The position numbers were made by a program, and so were the translations under genes. The notes under the pieces were generated by a model. It had not been told where the DNA came from. It did no database searches and saw nothing but the letters and a program-made list of their open reading frames with translations. DNA of 12,875 nucleotides, from NCBI GenBank assembly GCA_014361095.1, contig JACIWF010000025.1, positions 1-12,875 of the forward strand, read 5' to 3'. Positions 1 through 8,630 of the stretch are shown piece after piece (position 1 is the first letter of the stretch; each line of letters begins with the position of its first letter). The stretch comes from Hadesarchaea archaeon (GTDB lineage Archaea > Hadarchaeota > Hadarchaeia > Hadarchaeales > Hadarchaeaceae).

Positions 1-61
1 TTTGCTTGTGCAGGCACCGAAAAAGGATTTAATTAAGCGGTTCAACTTTAATAGGGTGAGG

Positions 62-325
62 ATGATGGAAGCCGGTGAGAAAAAGCTTGTCGGTAAAGTG
101 GTTCACTATTATTCCAAGATCGGTGTGGCGGTTGTTGAATTGACCGGTGATTTGAACGTTGGGGACAGGATTTCGATTGAGGGCACCACCACAAACTTTC
201 AACAGACCGTGGAGTCGATGCAAATTGAGCACAAGAATTTGAGCAGCGCCAAAGCCGGTGAATCGATCGGGCTTAAAGTTCAACAGAAGGTTAGAGAAGG
301 GGATTTAGTCTATAAGATTAGCTAA
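62..325 (+). CDS. EF-Tu domain II-like small protein (translation elongation factor-like)
   Basis: Small beta-rich protein of 87 residues that resembles an isolated domain II of EF-Tu/EF-1A, a beta-barrel also found at the C-terminus of some U32 peptidases. Recognisable parts are the opening strand KVVHYYSKIGVAVVEL, the turn GDLNVGDRISIEG, and the closing AGESIGLKVQQKVREGDLVYKI, which matches the GxxVGLxV...GDxVY pattern of the fold. There is no GTPase domain, so it cannot be a full elongation factor; its role is unknown. The frame is open back to a TTG at base 2, but a GGTGAG ribosome site at 55-60 just before ATG-ATG (62 and 65) favours the short form. It converges on the isomerase gene and is followed by a hairpin terminator. 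Confidence 0.75.
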   Translation: MMEAGEKKLVGKVVHYYSKIGVAVVELTGDLNVGDRISIEGTTTNFQQTVESMQIEHKNLSSAKAGESIGLKVQQKVREGDLVYKIS

Positions 326-352
326 TTAAACTTGATTTCCTGGTGTCTCGTG

Positions 353-372
353 ACTGGCACTAAACCAGTTTT
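353..372 (+). terminator. hairpin plus T-run after the EF-Tu-like gene
   Basis: ACTGG (353-357) and CCAGT (365-369) form a five-base-pair stem with a seven-base loop. A short run of T follows, reaching 372. It lies 28 bases after the stop of the EF-Tu-like gene and inside the convergent gap, so it probably ends that transcript. The stem is short and the T-run is only four bases, so support is moderate. Confidence 0.45.
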
Positions 373-396
373 AATCAGATTTAGTTTACGTGGTTT

Positions 397-1371
<975 letters not shown>

Positions 1372-1402
1372 TCAAAGATTAATCGGGCACTCAGAATTAA
1401 AA

Positions 1403-1642
1403 TCAATCGGAGCCAAGCTTGGCCAAGTTACGCCTAAGTTCGGATAAAAATATCTGCACATCGGTTCTCCTGATGATATCAGCTTTCTCATGTTGTTTTT
1501 TTAATTTTTCAATAAATGCCTCGACGTTCTCGCATTCGTCTGCTTCTTTTTCTATGATGGCTCTCAGTTCCCCTAGAAACGCGATATAAGGTCGTACCGC
1601 TGTCAGAGAATCGATCATGATCTTCTTGTGTTCTTCCTTCAT
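1403..1642 (-). CDS. unrecognised 79-residue helical protein
   Basis: I do not recognise a family. The 79 residues are strongly charged and look almost wholly alpha-helical, with Lys/Glu-rich heptad-like stretches around residues 26-55 (for example EAFIEKLKKQHEKAD). There is no signal peptide, membrane segment or metal site; the single Cys is at 37. That it is a gene is supported by a strong ribosome site, GGTGGTGAG directly before the ATG at 1642, and by position: it starts 8 bases after the Lrp-like regulator stops and ends 37 bases before the isomerase. It may be a partner of the regulator, but only adjacency suggests this. Confidence 0.75.
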   Translation of the reverse strand: MKEEHKKIMIDSLTAVRPYIAFLGELRAIIEKEADECENVEAFIEKLKKQHEKADIIRRTDVQIFLSELRRNLAKLGSD

Positions 1643-1650
1643 CTCACCAC

Positions 1651-2130
1651 CTACAGGTTGACAAGGGTTTCCTTAATAGTTTCCATGGCCAGATTGGTTT
1701 TCACGTTTTTCACTGAATCGAAGCACATGACGTGGTCTTCAACGAACTTGTTCAGTGTGTCGATATCCTTTACCCTGACTTTGATCATCAGCTCGTGTCC
1801 CCCAGTCATACGGTGGATCTCACAAACCTCGCGGCGGCGTGAAAGCGATTTGGTCAGCTCTCCGAGTTCTCGGGAGTCAGCGTCCACACTGATAAAAGCA
1901 GTCACACCATATCCACATTTTTTCGGATCCACCACCGCTGAATATTTTTTTATCTGACCGTTTTTTTCCAGCTGTTTGATTCTCCTTCTCACCCCAGTTG
2001 GGCTGAGGCCAACTTCCCGGCCCAGCTTTCGAAGTGGTATCCGAGCATCATCAGCCAGTATTTTTAATAGTTTTAGATCCACGCTGTCCATCAAAAATCC
2101 CGATCCACTCTGCGCTAATTTCGTTGCCAT
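1651..2130 (-). CDS. Lrp/AsnC family transcriptional regulator
   Basis: Feast/famine regulator with an N-terminal winged helix-turn-helix and a C-terminal ligand-sensing RAM domain. The HTH spans about residues 16-63 (DLKLLKILADDARIPLRKL, then GLSPTGVRRRIKQLEKNG). The region YSAVVDPKKCGYGVTAFISV (64-83) leads into the RAM domain, where MTGGHELMIKVRV (108-120) is the usual Gly-centred turn. Such proteins usually act as octamers and respond to amino acids. ATG 2130 gives 159 residues, but the first 13 are unlike the family, and Met14 (2091) matches the normal family start MDSVDLKLLKIL. A TTTAAATA element at 2136-2143 could drive a transcript beginning near 2115, which would favour Met14. The gene starts 7 bases after tgtA and 8 before the 79-residue gene. 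Targets are unknown. Confidence 0.88.
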   Translation of the reverse strand: MATKLAQSGSGFLMDSVDLKLLKILADDARIPLRKLGREVGLSPTGVRRRIKQLEKNGQIKKYSAVVDPKKCGYGVTAFISVDADSRELGELTKSLSRRREVCEIHRMTGGHELMIKVRVKDIDTLNKFVEDHVMCFDSVKNVKTNLAMETIKETLVNL

Positions 2131-2137
2131 AATCTAT

Positions 2138-3634
2138 TTAAATTTTTTCGCTGATTTGAACTACCTCCAACTTTTCAGCAACAGGGTGGCAGGCCTTCAC
2201 CAGCATTTCACCCCATCTTTTTTCATCATTGAACAGAATAACTTGCTGATAACGGCCCCCATGGGTTTTTAAATAGGCCTCAAGGGATTCGGCAGTGTAC
2301 CTAGCCATTTCGGCGTCAAGTTCTTTTGGCACCTCATGCTGCGATAGCGGATATACTTCCTCGAGCTCTTCGGGGACGACCCCAAAAGGCGGAACTATCT
2401 TCAACAGGTGGGCACCCTCCACATCTATTTTCTTTTCCCCAAAACCTGGGAAGATGATTAGGGTTTCCAGTTGCGGCGGCGTATATCTCTTTATCCTTTG
2501 CCTGTGCCGAAGCACTTCCGGGCGTTTTATCGATTCGCTGCCCGAATAGAAAAAAGCCGTTCTTTTCGTTACCGGATCAAATCGCTCTATGAAGTCGCCG
2601 TATTCCAGAAACCTTTGGAATGCTTCTAGGAGACTGGGGTGTGCCCTGCATTTTATCTGAACGTATTCCCAAAGCCTGCCATCAGCTATAGCCTGTCGAA
2701 TTCTCCTGATCTCGCCGAAGGTAACATGAAGGTTGTGACGCGCGAGCAACTTTACTTTTTCATCTTCCTTTTCCCGTTTTATTTCTTTCACAGTTGTGCT
2801 GGCACATACCGGACATTCGCATGGCAGAAAATCAAGCTCGTCGAGGTGGAGGGTGCCCTCCGCAGTCATGTATCTGCCGTCTCTCGCGAAGAGGATGTAA
2901 GCCGCCGAGTCGAAAAGGTCGCACCCCATGGCCACGGCCAGCGACAGCATCATCGGGTGTCCGGCACCAAAAAGATGGACTGGGCGATCAAGCGGGAGAT
3001 TTCTTTTCGCGGCCATGACCAAATCCACGACTTCAGCGTATCGGTACTCGTTCAACAACTCCACGGGGCTGCCGATGGCGTGAAATTGGTAGTCCAGCTT
3101 TCCCATCTCTCTCGCCGAATATTCCACCAGGTCAGTAAAGAGGCCGCCTTGGATGGGGCCGCACCACATGACTTCAGGGTTTGACCGGATTTCCACCGCC
3201 TGTTTTGCCCTTTCGAGGGTAATTTTGACCGTTTCAGCAGCATATTCCCGTGATGCATTTATTCCAGTGGGTATGTCCAAGATGGTGGCGATATCAGGTG
3301 AGATCAATTCCTGATATCTAACTATTTCCTCCGGAGGGACATCAATGTTTCCGTAGCGGAGGATTTGATAGCCACCGCTGTCGGTCATGATTGGGCCGTC
3401 ATAGTCAAGGATTTGGTGGATTTTTAAGTCGGGATTTTTTCCGAAGTGAAGCATGGTTAAATAGGCGTTGGTTATTACCAGCTCTGTGCCAAACTCCCGT
3501 CTCATCTCTTTGGGCTTCAGAACGATGTCTGCAGGGTCAATGACGGGCATTAAGGTCGGCGTTAGCAGTTCTCCGTGGGCAGTCTTGATCCGACCGATTC
3601 TACCCATGCCGTCCCGCTTCAATATCTGAAAAAT
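2138..3634 (-). CDS. tgtA: archaeosine tRNA-guanine transglycosylase, no C-terminal PUA domain
   Basis: Exchanges guanine 15 in the D-arm of archaeal tRNAs for preQ0, the first tRNA-bound step to archaeosine. Numbered from the chosen start, the TIM barrel covers about 1-330. It has Asp85 in TDSGGYQ, the catalytic Asp239 in GCDLFDSAAY, VHLFGAGHP before it, and zinc ligands Cys272, Cys274, Cys277 (PCECPVC) and His300. These spacings equal those I recall in the Pyrococcus horikoshii enzyme. C1- and C2-like domains follow, but the protein stops at 498 residues without the PUA domain of the about 580-residue Pyrococcus form. The start is unusual. The family start MF(E/Q)I aligns with ATT at 3634, preceded by GGTGGT with the same spacing as in the 79-residue gene. 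The open frame extends to a TTG at 3688 that overlaps the mat stop but lacks a nearby ribosome site. In-frame TTG 3622 and ATG 3607 would trim conserved residues. Confidence 0.93.
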   Translation of the reverse strand: MFQILKRDGMGRIGRIKTAHGELLTPTLMPVIDPADIVLKPKEMRREFGTELVITNAYLTMLHFGKNPDLKIHQILDYDGPIMTDSGGYQILRYGNIDVPPEEIVRYQELISPDIATILDIPTGINASREYAAETVKITLERAKQAVEIRSNPEVMWCGPIQGGLFTDLVEYSAREMGKLDYQFHAIGSPVELLNEYRYAEVVDLVMAAKRNLPLDRPVHLFGAGHPMMLSLAVAMGCDLFDSAAYILFARDGRYMTAEGTLHLDELDFLPCECPVCASTTVKEIKREKEDEKVKLLARHNLHVTFGEIRRIRQAIADGRLWEYVQIKCRAHPSLLEAFQRFLEYGDFIERFDPVTKRTAFFYSGSESIKRPEVLRHRQRIKRYTPPQLETLIIFPGFGEKKIDVEGAHLLKIVPPFGVVPEELEEVYPLSQHEVPKELDAEMARYTAESLEAYLKTHGGRYQQVILFNDEKRWGEMLVKACHPVAEKLEVVQISEKI

Positions 3635-3684
3635 GTGACCACCATATCTTAAAATTAGACTGAGGCAAAAATTTTTTACCTTTT

Positions 3685-4893
3685 TCAACAGACGGGGTAG
3701 TCACCTCTAGCCAGACACTTGGTGAATTCGTTGATTTTTTCAAGTTCCTTTTCGATGGTTTCGGAAATCTGTTTTTTCACCTGCTCCAGCTTAACGCCTG
3801 GCTTGGTGAGAACTCTGGCTGCGGCTATCGCAGGCTGATCAATGGGACTTCCTATCTGGCTTACGAGCCAAACATATACCTCTTTTAAGCCATCAACCTC
3901 TCGGTAAATCTCACCAGCTATTTTGTGCGTTAGAATGTTGTAGATTTTCCCCACGTGGCTGACCGGGTTTTTTCCAGCCGCAGCTTCGGATCCGACGTGT
4001 CTGTTCAATGGAATTACTCCGTTGCTTCTATTTCCCCTACCCACTTGACCCGAGTCGGCGCCATCAGCGCTTGTGCCCAAAACTGTCAGGTAGACACCGT
4101 CCACCCCTCTTCCCCTAGTATCGAGCGTGTTGAGCTTGATGTCCACATTATCAAAGTTTGAATTTTCTTCCACAAACTGGCGTATTCTTTCCAGAATTTC
4201 CTCCTTTTTCCTGAAGTAATCATTCTCATCCTTGACGTGGCGGTCGACAAAGGCCATCCCGATCATCAGCGATAGGTTGTTGTTTTTCCGGAATCCCATC
4301 ACCTTTATGTCTTCACCGGACTCTGGGAATTCTTTCTTGAATTTTTTCGAGTTCAGATAGTGTTCCGTTTTGAGCACCATCTCTTCGGTTGGAGTCATGG
4401 GAGAATAACCAACTGCGGCCGAGGTGTCATTTGCGCTGAGGACCTTTCCCTTCCTCCTGAAGATGTCCGTCAACGCAGCTGAACCTGGCTTCAGCTCCAC
4501 TTGGTAGCGCAGGTGTTTGTCAGGGTCAACGTATCTAAGGTTTTTCTTGATCCATTTTTTCGCCGCATCTATCGCTATTCTGGCCACATCTATTTTTTCG
4601 CCCCCTACCTCGTTGGTGGCTCTGTCGCCGAAGATCAGAAGCATGGGCTCCTTGACCTCACCACCACCAAATCGCGTTTCCACCTTTCCCGCCACGAGAA
4701 GCGATTTATCGGTGTTGTGGTGCATGATGGTACCAAATCTTTTCAGATATTCCTGGCAAAGCTCAACCGAAACACGGTCAAGAATTGAGTCGCAGATCGA
4801 GTCTGGGTGCCCGATTCCTTTTCTTTCGACTATTTCCAGATTTTGCTCCACGAGTGGGACCTGTTTGATTTCCTCGACAATTATATTTCTCAT
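3685..4893 (-). CDS. mat: archaeal S-adenosylmethionine synthetase
   Basis: Makes S-adenosylmethionine from methionine and ATP, the methyl donor for TrmI and many other enzymes. It belongs to the archaeal MAT family, which is very diverged from bacterial MetK. Typical motifs are ERKGIGHPDSICDSI (23-37), HHNTDKSLLVAGKVE, the Gly-rich FGGGEVKEPMLLIFGDRA, ELKPGSAALTDIF, and NRSNGVIPLNRHVGSEAAAGKNPVSHVGK. The length of 402 residues is normal. ATG 4893 is chosen over a TTG immediately upstream (4896) because MRNIIVEE is the family start. Divergent from the HTH-CBS regulator, it is the first gene of the minus-strand run into tgtA. A TATA-like element (4933-4945 read on minus) would place the transcript start about 20 bases upstream of the ATG. 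Confidence 0.96.
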   Translation of the reverse strand: MRNIIVEEIKQVPLVEQNLEIVERKGIGHPDSICDSILDRVSVELCQEYLKRFGTIMHHNTDKSLLVAGKVETRFGGGEVKEPMLLIFGDRATNEVGGEKIDVARIAIDAAKKWIKKNLRYVDPDKHLRYQVELKPGSAALTDIFRRKGKVLSANDTSAAVGYSPMTPTEEMVLKTEHYLNSKKFKKEFPESGEDIKVMGFRKNNNLSLMIGMAFVDRHVKDENDYFRKKEEILERIRQFVEENSNFDNVDIKLNTLDTRGRGVDGVYLTVLGTSADGADSGQVGRGNRSNGVIPLNRHVGSEAAAGKNPVSHVGKIYNILTHKIAGEIYREVDGLKEVYVWLVSQIGSPIDQPAIAAARVLTKPGVKLEQVKKQISETIEKELEKINEFTKCLARGDYPVC

Positions 4894-4986
4894 CAAACCA
4901 TACCCCGCGAATTTAGATTTTAACAGGTCACGTTTATATTTATAGGTTTCTCAGACGATATAACTCATAGGAATGAAGGGTTTCGT
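4894..4986. promoter_or_regulatory. divergent promoter region with shared TATA-like element
   Basis: This 93-base gap separates two divergent genes. It carries TTTATATTTATAGG at 4933-4946, which reads CCTATAAATATAAA on the other strand, so each strand has a good archaeal TATA match. Placing transcript starts about 26 bases away gives leaders of roughly 20 bases for both mat and the HTH-CBS gene, so a single AT-rich element could serve both directions. A bound regulator here would affect both genes. I could not find a convincing long inverted repeat. Confidence 0.6.
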
Positions 4987-5556
4987 ATGGGAGTTATCAA
5001 GCCATCTGAAGTTAGGGCGATGAGGATGCGTTTGGGGTTAAGCCAGTCAAAACTGGCCAAGTTGGCGGGAGTCACTCAGGCCTACATAGCAAAGATTGAG
5101 TCAGGTAAGGCGGACCCCAGATTTTCAACGCTGGAGAGGATATCAAAGGTGCTGGAGCAGGCGAGCGCACCATCGAAGCAGGTTTTGGTCGAGCGGATCA
5201 TGTCTTCCCCGATAGTTTTTATCAGGCCCAGCGACAGGGTTGAAACTGCCATTAAGACTATGAAGGCCCACGACATCTCCCAATTGCCCGTTCTGGATCG
5301 GGAGGTTCAGGTGGGCTCCATTTCTGAGACCATCATTGTGCGGAGGGTGGCCTCGGGGGAGAATATGGCCAAGCTACTGCGCCGCAACGTGGGCGAGATA
5401 ATGGACAAACCCTTTCCAATGGTTCCCAAAGATGCTGATGTGGGTATTGTCTATTCGATCCTTGAACATGCTCCAGCAGTTTTGGTTGTAGATCACGGGA
5501 AACCGGTTGGCATAATTACCAAAGCGGATGTTTTCAAACTGGCCGTGAAGCCTTAG
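4987..5556 (+). CDS. HTH (XRE-type) transcriptional regulator with two CBS domains
   Basis: A DNA-binding protein of 189 residues. The N-terminal XRE/Cro-like helix-turn-helix covers residues 5-58 (MRLGLSQSKLAKLAGVTQAY, then SGKADPRFSTLERISKVLE). A CBS pair follows: CBS1 about 68-120 (ERIMSSPIVFIRPSDRVETA, then DISQLPVLD), and CBS2 about 134-187 (GEIMDKPFPMVPKDADVGI, then AVLVVDHGKPVGIITKADV). CBS pairs bind adenosyl ligands such as AMP, ATP or SAM, so this looks like a sensor of one of these. It faces the SAM synthetase gene across a shared promoter, which makes control of mat by SAM or a related nucleotide a reasonable guess, not shown. No strong ribosome site precedes the ATG. The next gene encodes a second HTH protein 39 bases on. 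Confidence 0.9.
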   Translation: MGVIKPSEVRAMRMRLGLSQSKLAKLAGVTQAYIAKIESGKADPRFSTLERISKVLEQASAPSKQVLVERIMSSPIVFIRPSDRVETAIKTMKAHDISQLPVLDREVQVGSISETIIVRRVASGENMAKLLRRNVGEIMDKPFPMVPKDADVGIVYSILEHAPAVLVVDHGKPVGIITKADVFKLAVKP

Positions 5557-5557
5557 C

Positions 5558-5565
5558 CTTTAAAG
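5558..5565 (+). promoter_or_regulatory. possible TATA box for the second HTH regulator
   Basis: CTTTAAAG at 5558-5565 lies about 34 bases before ATG 5596. No GGTGA-type ribosome site precedes that ATG, which fits a nearly leaderless transcript. Evidence is weak and read-through from the HTH-CBS gene is also possible. Confidence 0.3.
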
Positions 5566-5595
5566 GGTAGCATCCATTAAAATCAGTTGAATTTT

Positions 5596-6312
5596 ATGGC
5601 TGAAGAAGTGAGGGATAGAATTGCCCGCTGGATAGCTGGCGATATCACCCTGTCCGATTCGCCCGGGTTAGCCATCAAGCTCTGGCGAGAGAGGTTTGGC
5701 ATTAACCAACCAGCGCTAGCTAAGGTGATGCAGGTTTCTCCCTCAGTTATTAGCGACTATGAAGCCGGCAGGAGAAAATCTCCGGGGGCGGCTACAATAA
5801 GGAGGATCGTTGAGGCGCTGCTGGAAGTTGATGAGCAACACGGCGGAAAAATGTTTCATGTTTTTTCCCAGGTTTTTGGCACACAGTTGCCCCCAGATGT
5901 TGTTCTTGAGATTAGGGAGTATACCATCCCAGTTGACGGCAAGTCAATAGTCAAGGCCGTGGCAGGGGAAGTGGTGGCAAACAAGGACCTGCTGGATAGA
6001 AAGATCTTTGGCTACACGGTCATTGACAGTCATAGGGCCATACTGGACCTTTCAGCCGATGATTTTAGGCGCCTCTACGGCCTGACCACTGAGCGAGCGC
6101 TTGTTTTCACAGGCGTGACTACAGGCAGATCCCCCTTGGTGGCCGTCAAAGTGATTGGGATAACCCCCGGAATGGTAGTTCTTCATGGAGATTTGAAGGC
6201 GGTTGATGAGGTTGGCGTAAAGATAGCGGAGATACTTAAATTGCCTCTCGTCATTGCCAAAGTTCCAACCGTTAATGAACTGCTCGCAGGGTTAAGAAAA
6301 TGCTCTCCATAA
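5596..6312 (+). CDS. HTH-type transcriptional regulator upstream of the HMG-CoA synthase operon
   Basis: A protein of 238 residues with an XRE-like helix-turn-helix at about 24-75 (LWRERFGINQPALAKVMQVS, then PSVISDYEAGRRKSPGAATI). The C-terminal domain of about 150 residues (from YTIPVDGKSIVKAV to the end) has alternating strands and helices. It includes GYTVIDSHRAILDLSADDFR and FTGVTTGRSPLVAVKVIG, and I cannot name it; it is probably a ligand-binding or oligomerisation domain. From memory, an HTH gene of this kind often precedes HMG-CoA synthase in archaea, so control of the mevalonate genes is likely but inferred. A TTG at 5587 would add three residues; ATG 5596 (MAEEVRDRI) looks more natural. 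The stop is followed by AT-rich DNA with a six-T run at 6322-6327 that may end the transcript. Confidence 0.85.
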   Translation: MAEEVRDRIARWIAGDITLSDSPGLAIKLWRERFGINQPALAKVMQVSPSVISDYEAGRRKSPGAATIRRIVEALLEVDEQHGGKMFHVFSQVFGTQLPPDVVLEIREYTIPVDGKSIVKAVAGEVVANKDLLDRKIFGYTVIDSHRAILDLSADDFRRLYGLTTERALVFTGVTTGRSPLVAVKVIGITPGMVVLHGDLKAVDEVGVKIAEILKLPLVIAKVPTVNELLAGLRKCSP

Positions 6313-6363
6313 AATTTTAAATTTTTTCGGCAAATGACGTTGTTTTTTACGACAAACAAAAGC

Positions 6364-6371
6364 TTTTTAAA
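6364..6371 (+). promoter_or_regulatory. TATA box of the HMG-CoA synthase operon
   Basis: Within the 105-base gap after the HTH gene, TTTTTAAA at 6364-6371 is preceded by a purine/A-rich BRE-like CAAAAGC. It would start transcription near 6393, giving a leader of about 25 bases that contains the GGGTGA ribosome site at 6409-6414. The rest of the gap holds the T-run of the preceding gene and AT-rich sequence. Confidence 0.5.
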
Positions 6372-6417
6372 CGGTTAAATCGGGGTAAAAAAGAATGGAA
6401 TGAAGTTCGGGTGATTC

Positions 6418-7467
6418 GTGGTGAATGTTGGCATAGTGGGCTATGGTGTTTATATACCGAGATACCGCATCAGGTTGGACGATATTGCCAGAGTTTGGGG
6501 CGAGGAACCATCTAGGGTTAAGCAGGGTTTGATGGTTGAGGAAAAGTCTGTCCCCGCCCCCGATGAGGATACTGCGACCATATCTGTTGAGGCGGCCCGA
6601 AACGCGTTGAAAAGGGCGGGGATTAATCCCCAGGATATCGGTGCCATTTACGTGGGGTCGGAATCGCATCCCTATGCAGTCAAGCCCACTGCGACCATAG
6701 TGGCCGAGGCCATCGAGGCCACACCAAATCTTACTGCGGCTGACATGGAATTTGCCTGCAAGGCGGGAACGGCGGGCATTCAGGCCTGCGCTGGCCTGGT
6801 CGAGATGGGACAGATAAAATATGGAATTTCCATAGGCGCCGATACCGCGCAGGCGGCACCAGGGGATCCTCTGGAATACACAGCCGCAGCCGGAGGTGGA
6901 GCCGTGATAATAGGAAAGAATGATGGTGAGGCACTGGCGGAGATAGAGGGGACCTATTCATACACCACAGACACCCCGGATTTCTGGCGCCGAGAGATGC
7001 GACCCTATCCCAAGCACGGTGGAAGGTTCACGGGTAAGCCAGCTTATTTCAAGCACGTTGTTTCGGCAGCTCATGGCATCCTCCGTCAGCTGAAGCTCAC
7101 ACCCCAAGATTTTGCCCATGCCGTTTTCCACCAACCCAACGGAAAGTTCCCCTGCCAAGTGGCCGAGGAGCTGGGGTTTTCCAAGGCGCAGATAGCCTGT
7201 GGACTGGTGGTTCCAAAAATAGGCAATACCTATTCAGGTGCCACGATGATAGGCTTGGCAGCGGTCCTCGACAAAGCCAAGCCCGACGAGAGAATTTTGG
7301 TCGTTTCCTATGGTTCAGGCGCCGGGAGTGATGCCTTTAGCATCAAGGTTAAGAAGGCCATTGAGGAAAAGCGTGACCTGGCGCCGAAGGTCGAGCAATT
7401 TCTTAACAACAAGATTTACATCGACTACTCAACATACACTAAGTACAAATCACTTTTGGTGAGATAA
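6418..7467 (+). CDS. hydroxymethylglutaryl-CoA synthase (archaeal)
   Basis: Condenses acetoacetyl-CoA with acetyl-CoA to give HMG-CoA, the committed precursor of mevalonate and the archaeal isoprenoid lipids. The 349 residues match the archaeal family. The likely catalytic triad is Glu82 in [12 protein letters not shown], Cys114 in [10 protein letters not shown], and His238 in [10 protein letters not shown], with [13 protein letters not shown] (269-281) and [13 protein letters not shown] near the end. Two in-frame GTG codons (6418, 6421) follow the ribosome site GGGTGA (6409-6414). The first gives a 3-base spacing from GGTGA like the thiolase gene; either is possible. The stop TAA overlaps the ATG of the thiolase gene by one base, and the last codons carry that gene's ribosome site. 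In a methanogen the three encoded proteins form one complex that channels acetoacetyl-CoA. Confidence 0.95.
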   Translation: MVNVGIVGYGVYIPRYRIRLDDIARVWGEEPSRVKQGLMVEEKSVPAPDEDTATISVEAARNALKRAGINPQDIGAIYVGSESHPYAVKPTATIVAEAIEATPNLTAADMEFACKAGTAGIQACAGLVEMGQIKYGISIGADTAQAAPGDPLEYTAAAGGGAVIIGKNDGEALAEIEGTYSYTTDTPDFWRREMRPYPKHGGRFTGKPAYFKHVVSAAHGILRQLKLTPQDFAHAVFHQPNGKFPCQVAEELGFSKAQIACGLVVPKIGNTYSGATMIGLAAVLDKAKPDERILVVSYGSGAGSDAFSIKVKKAIEEKRDLAPKVEQFLNNKIYIDYSTYTKYKSLLVR

Positions 7468-8630
7468 TGCGAGATGTGGCCATAATTGGCGTTGGGATAA
7501 CCAAGTTCGGTGAACTCTGGGACCTCTCTTTTCGGCAGATGATCATCGAGGCTGGCGCGCGGGCTTTGGAGGATGCCGACATCGATGGCAAGCAGATAGA
7601 TGCCATGTACATTGGAAACATGTCTGCAGGACAGTTCATATGTCAGGAGCATATAGCTTCGTTAATCGCCGATCACGCCGGTTTGGCACCGATACCATCG
7701 ACCAGAGTTGAGGGGGCCTGCGCTTCTGGGGGTCTGGCCCTGCGGCAGGCGGTCATTTCGGTCGCCTCAGGTGTTCACGATTATGTCGTGGCCGCCGGCA
7801 TTGAAAAGATGACTGATGTTATGACCGAGCAGGCAACTGGTGCCTTAGCCACGGCAGCCGATCAGGAGTGGGAGGTCAACGCCGGAGCGACCTTTCCTGG
7901 ACTCTACGCGCTGATGGCCCGCCGTCACATGTATGAGTTTGGCACAACCGAGGAACAGATGGCAATGGTGGCGGTCAAAAATCACAACAATGCTTGCATG
8001 AATCCCTGCGCCCAGTATCACACGAGAATCACGGTTGAAAGTGTCCTGAAATCACCTCCCGTGGTTCTCCCACTAAAACTGCTGGATTGTTCGCCCATCA
8101 CCGACGGAGCCGCCTGTGTGATCGTGGCTCCAGCCGAGAAGGCGCGAAAGATGGACAGGGTCCCCGTTATCGTCGCTGGCACGGGACAGGCCAGTGACAC
8201 GATATCTCTTCATAGCCGGCAATCCCTCACAGGTTTGATGGCAACGACCAGAGCGGCAGATATGGCTTACAAAATGGCCAGGGTCGGTCCGGAGGACATC
8301 GATGTGGCTGAGGTTCATGACTGCTTCACCATAGCTGAGATCATGGCGATAGAGGATCTTGGTTTCTGCAAGAAAGGTGAGGGCGGGAAGCTCACCGAAG
8401 AGGGACAGACCGAGATCGGTGGAAAGATTCCGGTGAATACCAGCGGAGGCCTCAAGGGCAAGGGCCATCCGGTTGGAGCCACCGGTATTGCTCAAGTTGT
8501 GGAGATAGTCCATCAGCTTCGAGGGGATGCGGGAAAGCGACAGGTTAAAGGTGCCGAGATTGGTCTGACGCACAATGTGGGTGGGACCGGGGGCACCGCG
8601 GTGGTTCATATCTTCAAAAGGGGTGATTGA
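7467..8630 (+). CDS. acetyl-CoA acetyltransferase, SCP2-type thiolase
   Basis: Makes acetoacetyl-CoA from two acetyl-CoA and passes it to HMG-CoA synthase. The 387-residue protein has the nucleophile Cys85 in VEGACASGG, His284 in [11 protein letters not shown], His334 in [10 protein letters not shown], and the HNVGGTGG end motif (369-376), where many bacterial thiolases have a Cys instead of His. This His form is usual for archaeal and SCP2-like thiolases. The start codon shares one base with the upstream stop (TAATG), preceded by GGTGAG at 7459-7464, so translation is probably coupled. The stop TGA directly abuts the ATG of the DUF35 gene. Thermodynamically unfavourable thiolysis reversal is thought to be pulled by coupling to the synthase in the complex. 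Confidence 0.95.
   Translation: MRDVAIIGVGITKFGELWDLSFRQMIIEAGARALEDADIDGKQIDAMYIGNMSAGQFICQEHIASLIADHAGLAPIPSTRVEGACASGGLALRQAVISVASGVHDYVVAAGIEKMTDVMTEQATGALATAADQEWEVNAGATFPGLYALMARRHMYEFGTTEEQMAMVAVKNHNNACMNPCAQYHTRITVESVLKSPPVVLPLKLLDCSPITDGAACVIVAPAEKARKMDRVPVIVAGTGQASDTISLHSRQSLTGLMATTRAADMAYKMARVGPEDIDVAEVHDCFTIAEIMAIEDLGFCKKGEGGKLTEEGQTEIGGKIPVNTSGGLKGKGHPVGATGIAQVVEIVHQLRGDAGKRQVKGAEIGLTHNVGGTGGTAVVHIFKRGD

Noticed and set aside
2..61. N-terminal extension of the EF-Tu-like protein from TTG at base 2
   Set aside because: The extension does not fit the domain II fold, and GGTGAG directly precedes the ATG pair at 62/65. The bases may instead hold the tail of an upstream gene and a TATA-like TTTAATTA at 29-36.
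2639..3184. 181-codon open frame on the plus strand inside tgtA
   Set aside because: It is antisense to the conserved catalytic and zinc-binding region of tgtA, has no sensible protein features, and lacks a ribosome site.
4950..4986. GGTTTC direct repeats near the HTH-CBS start as regulator sites
   Set aside because: Two six-base copies at irregular spacing are expected by chance.
6338..6356. TTGT...ACAA inverted repeat in the HMG-CoA synthase upstream region as an operator
   Set aside because: Arms are only four bases with an eight-base spacer in AT-rich DNA, so chance is likely. I could not extend it.
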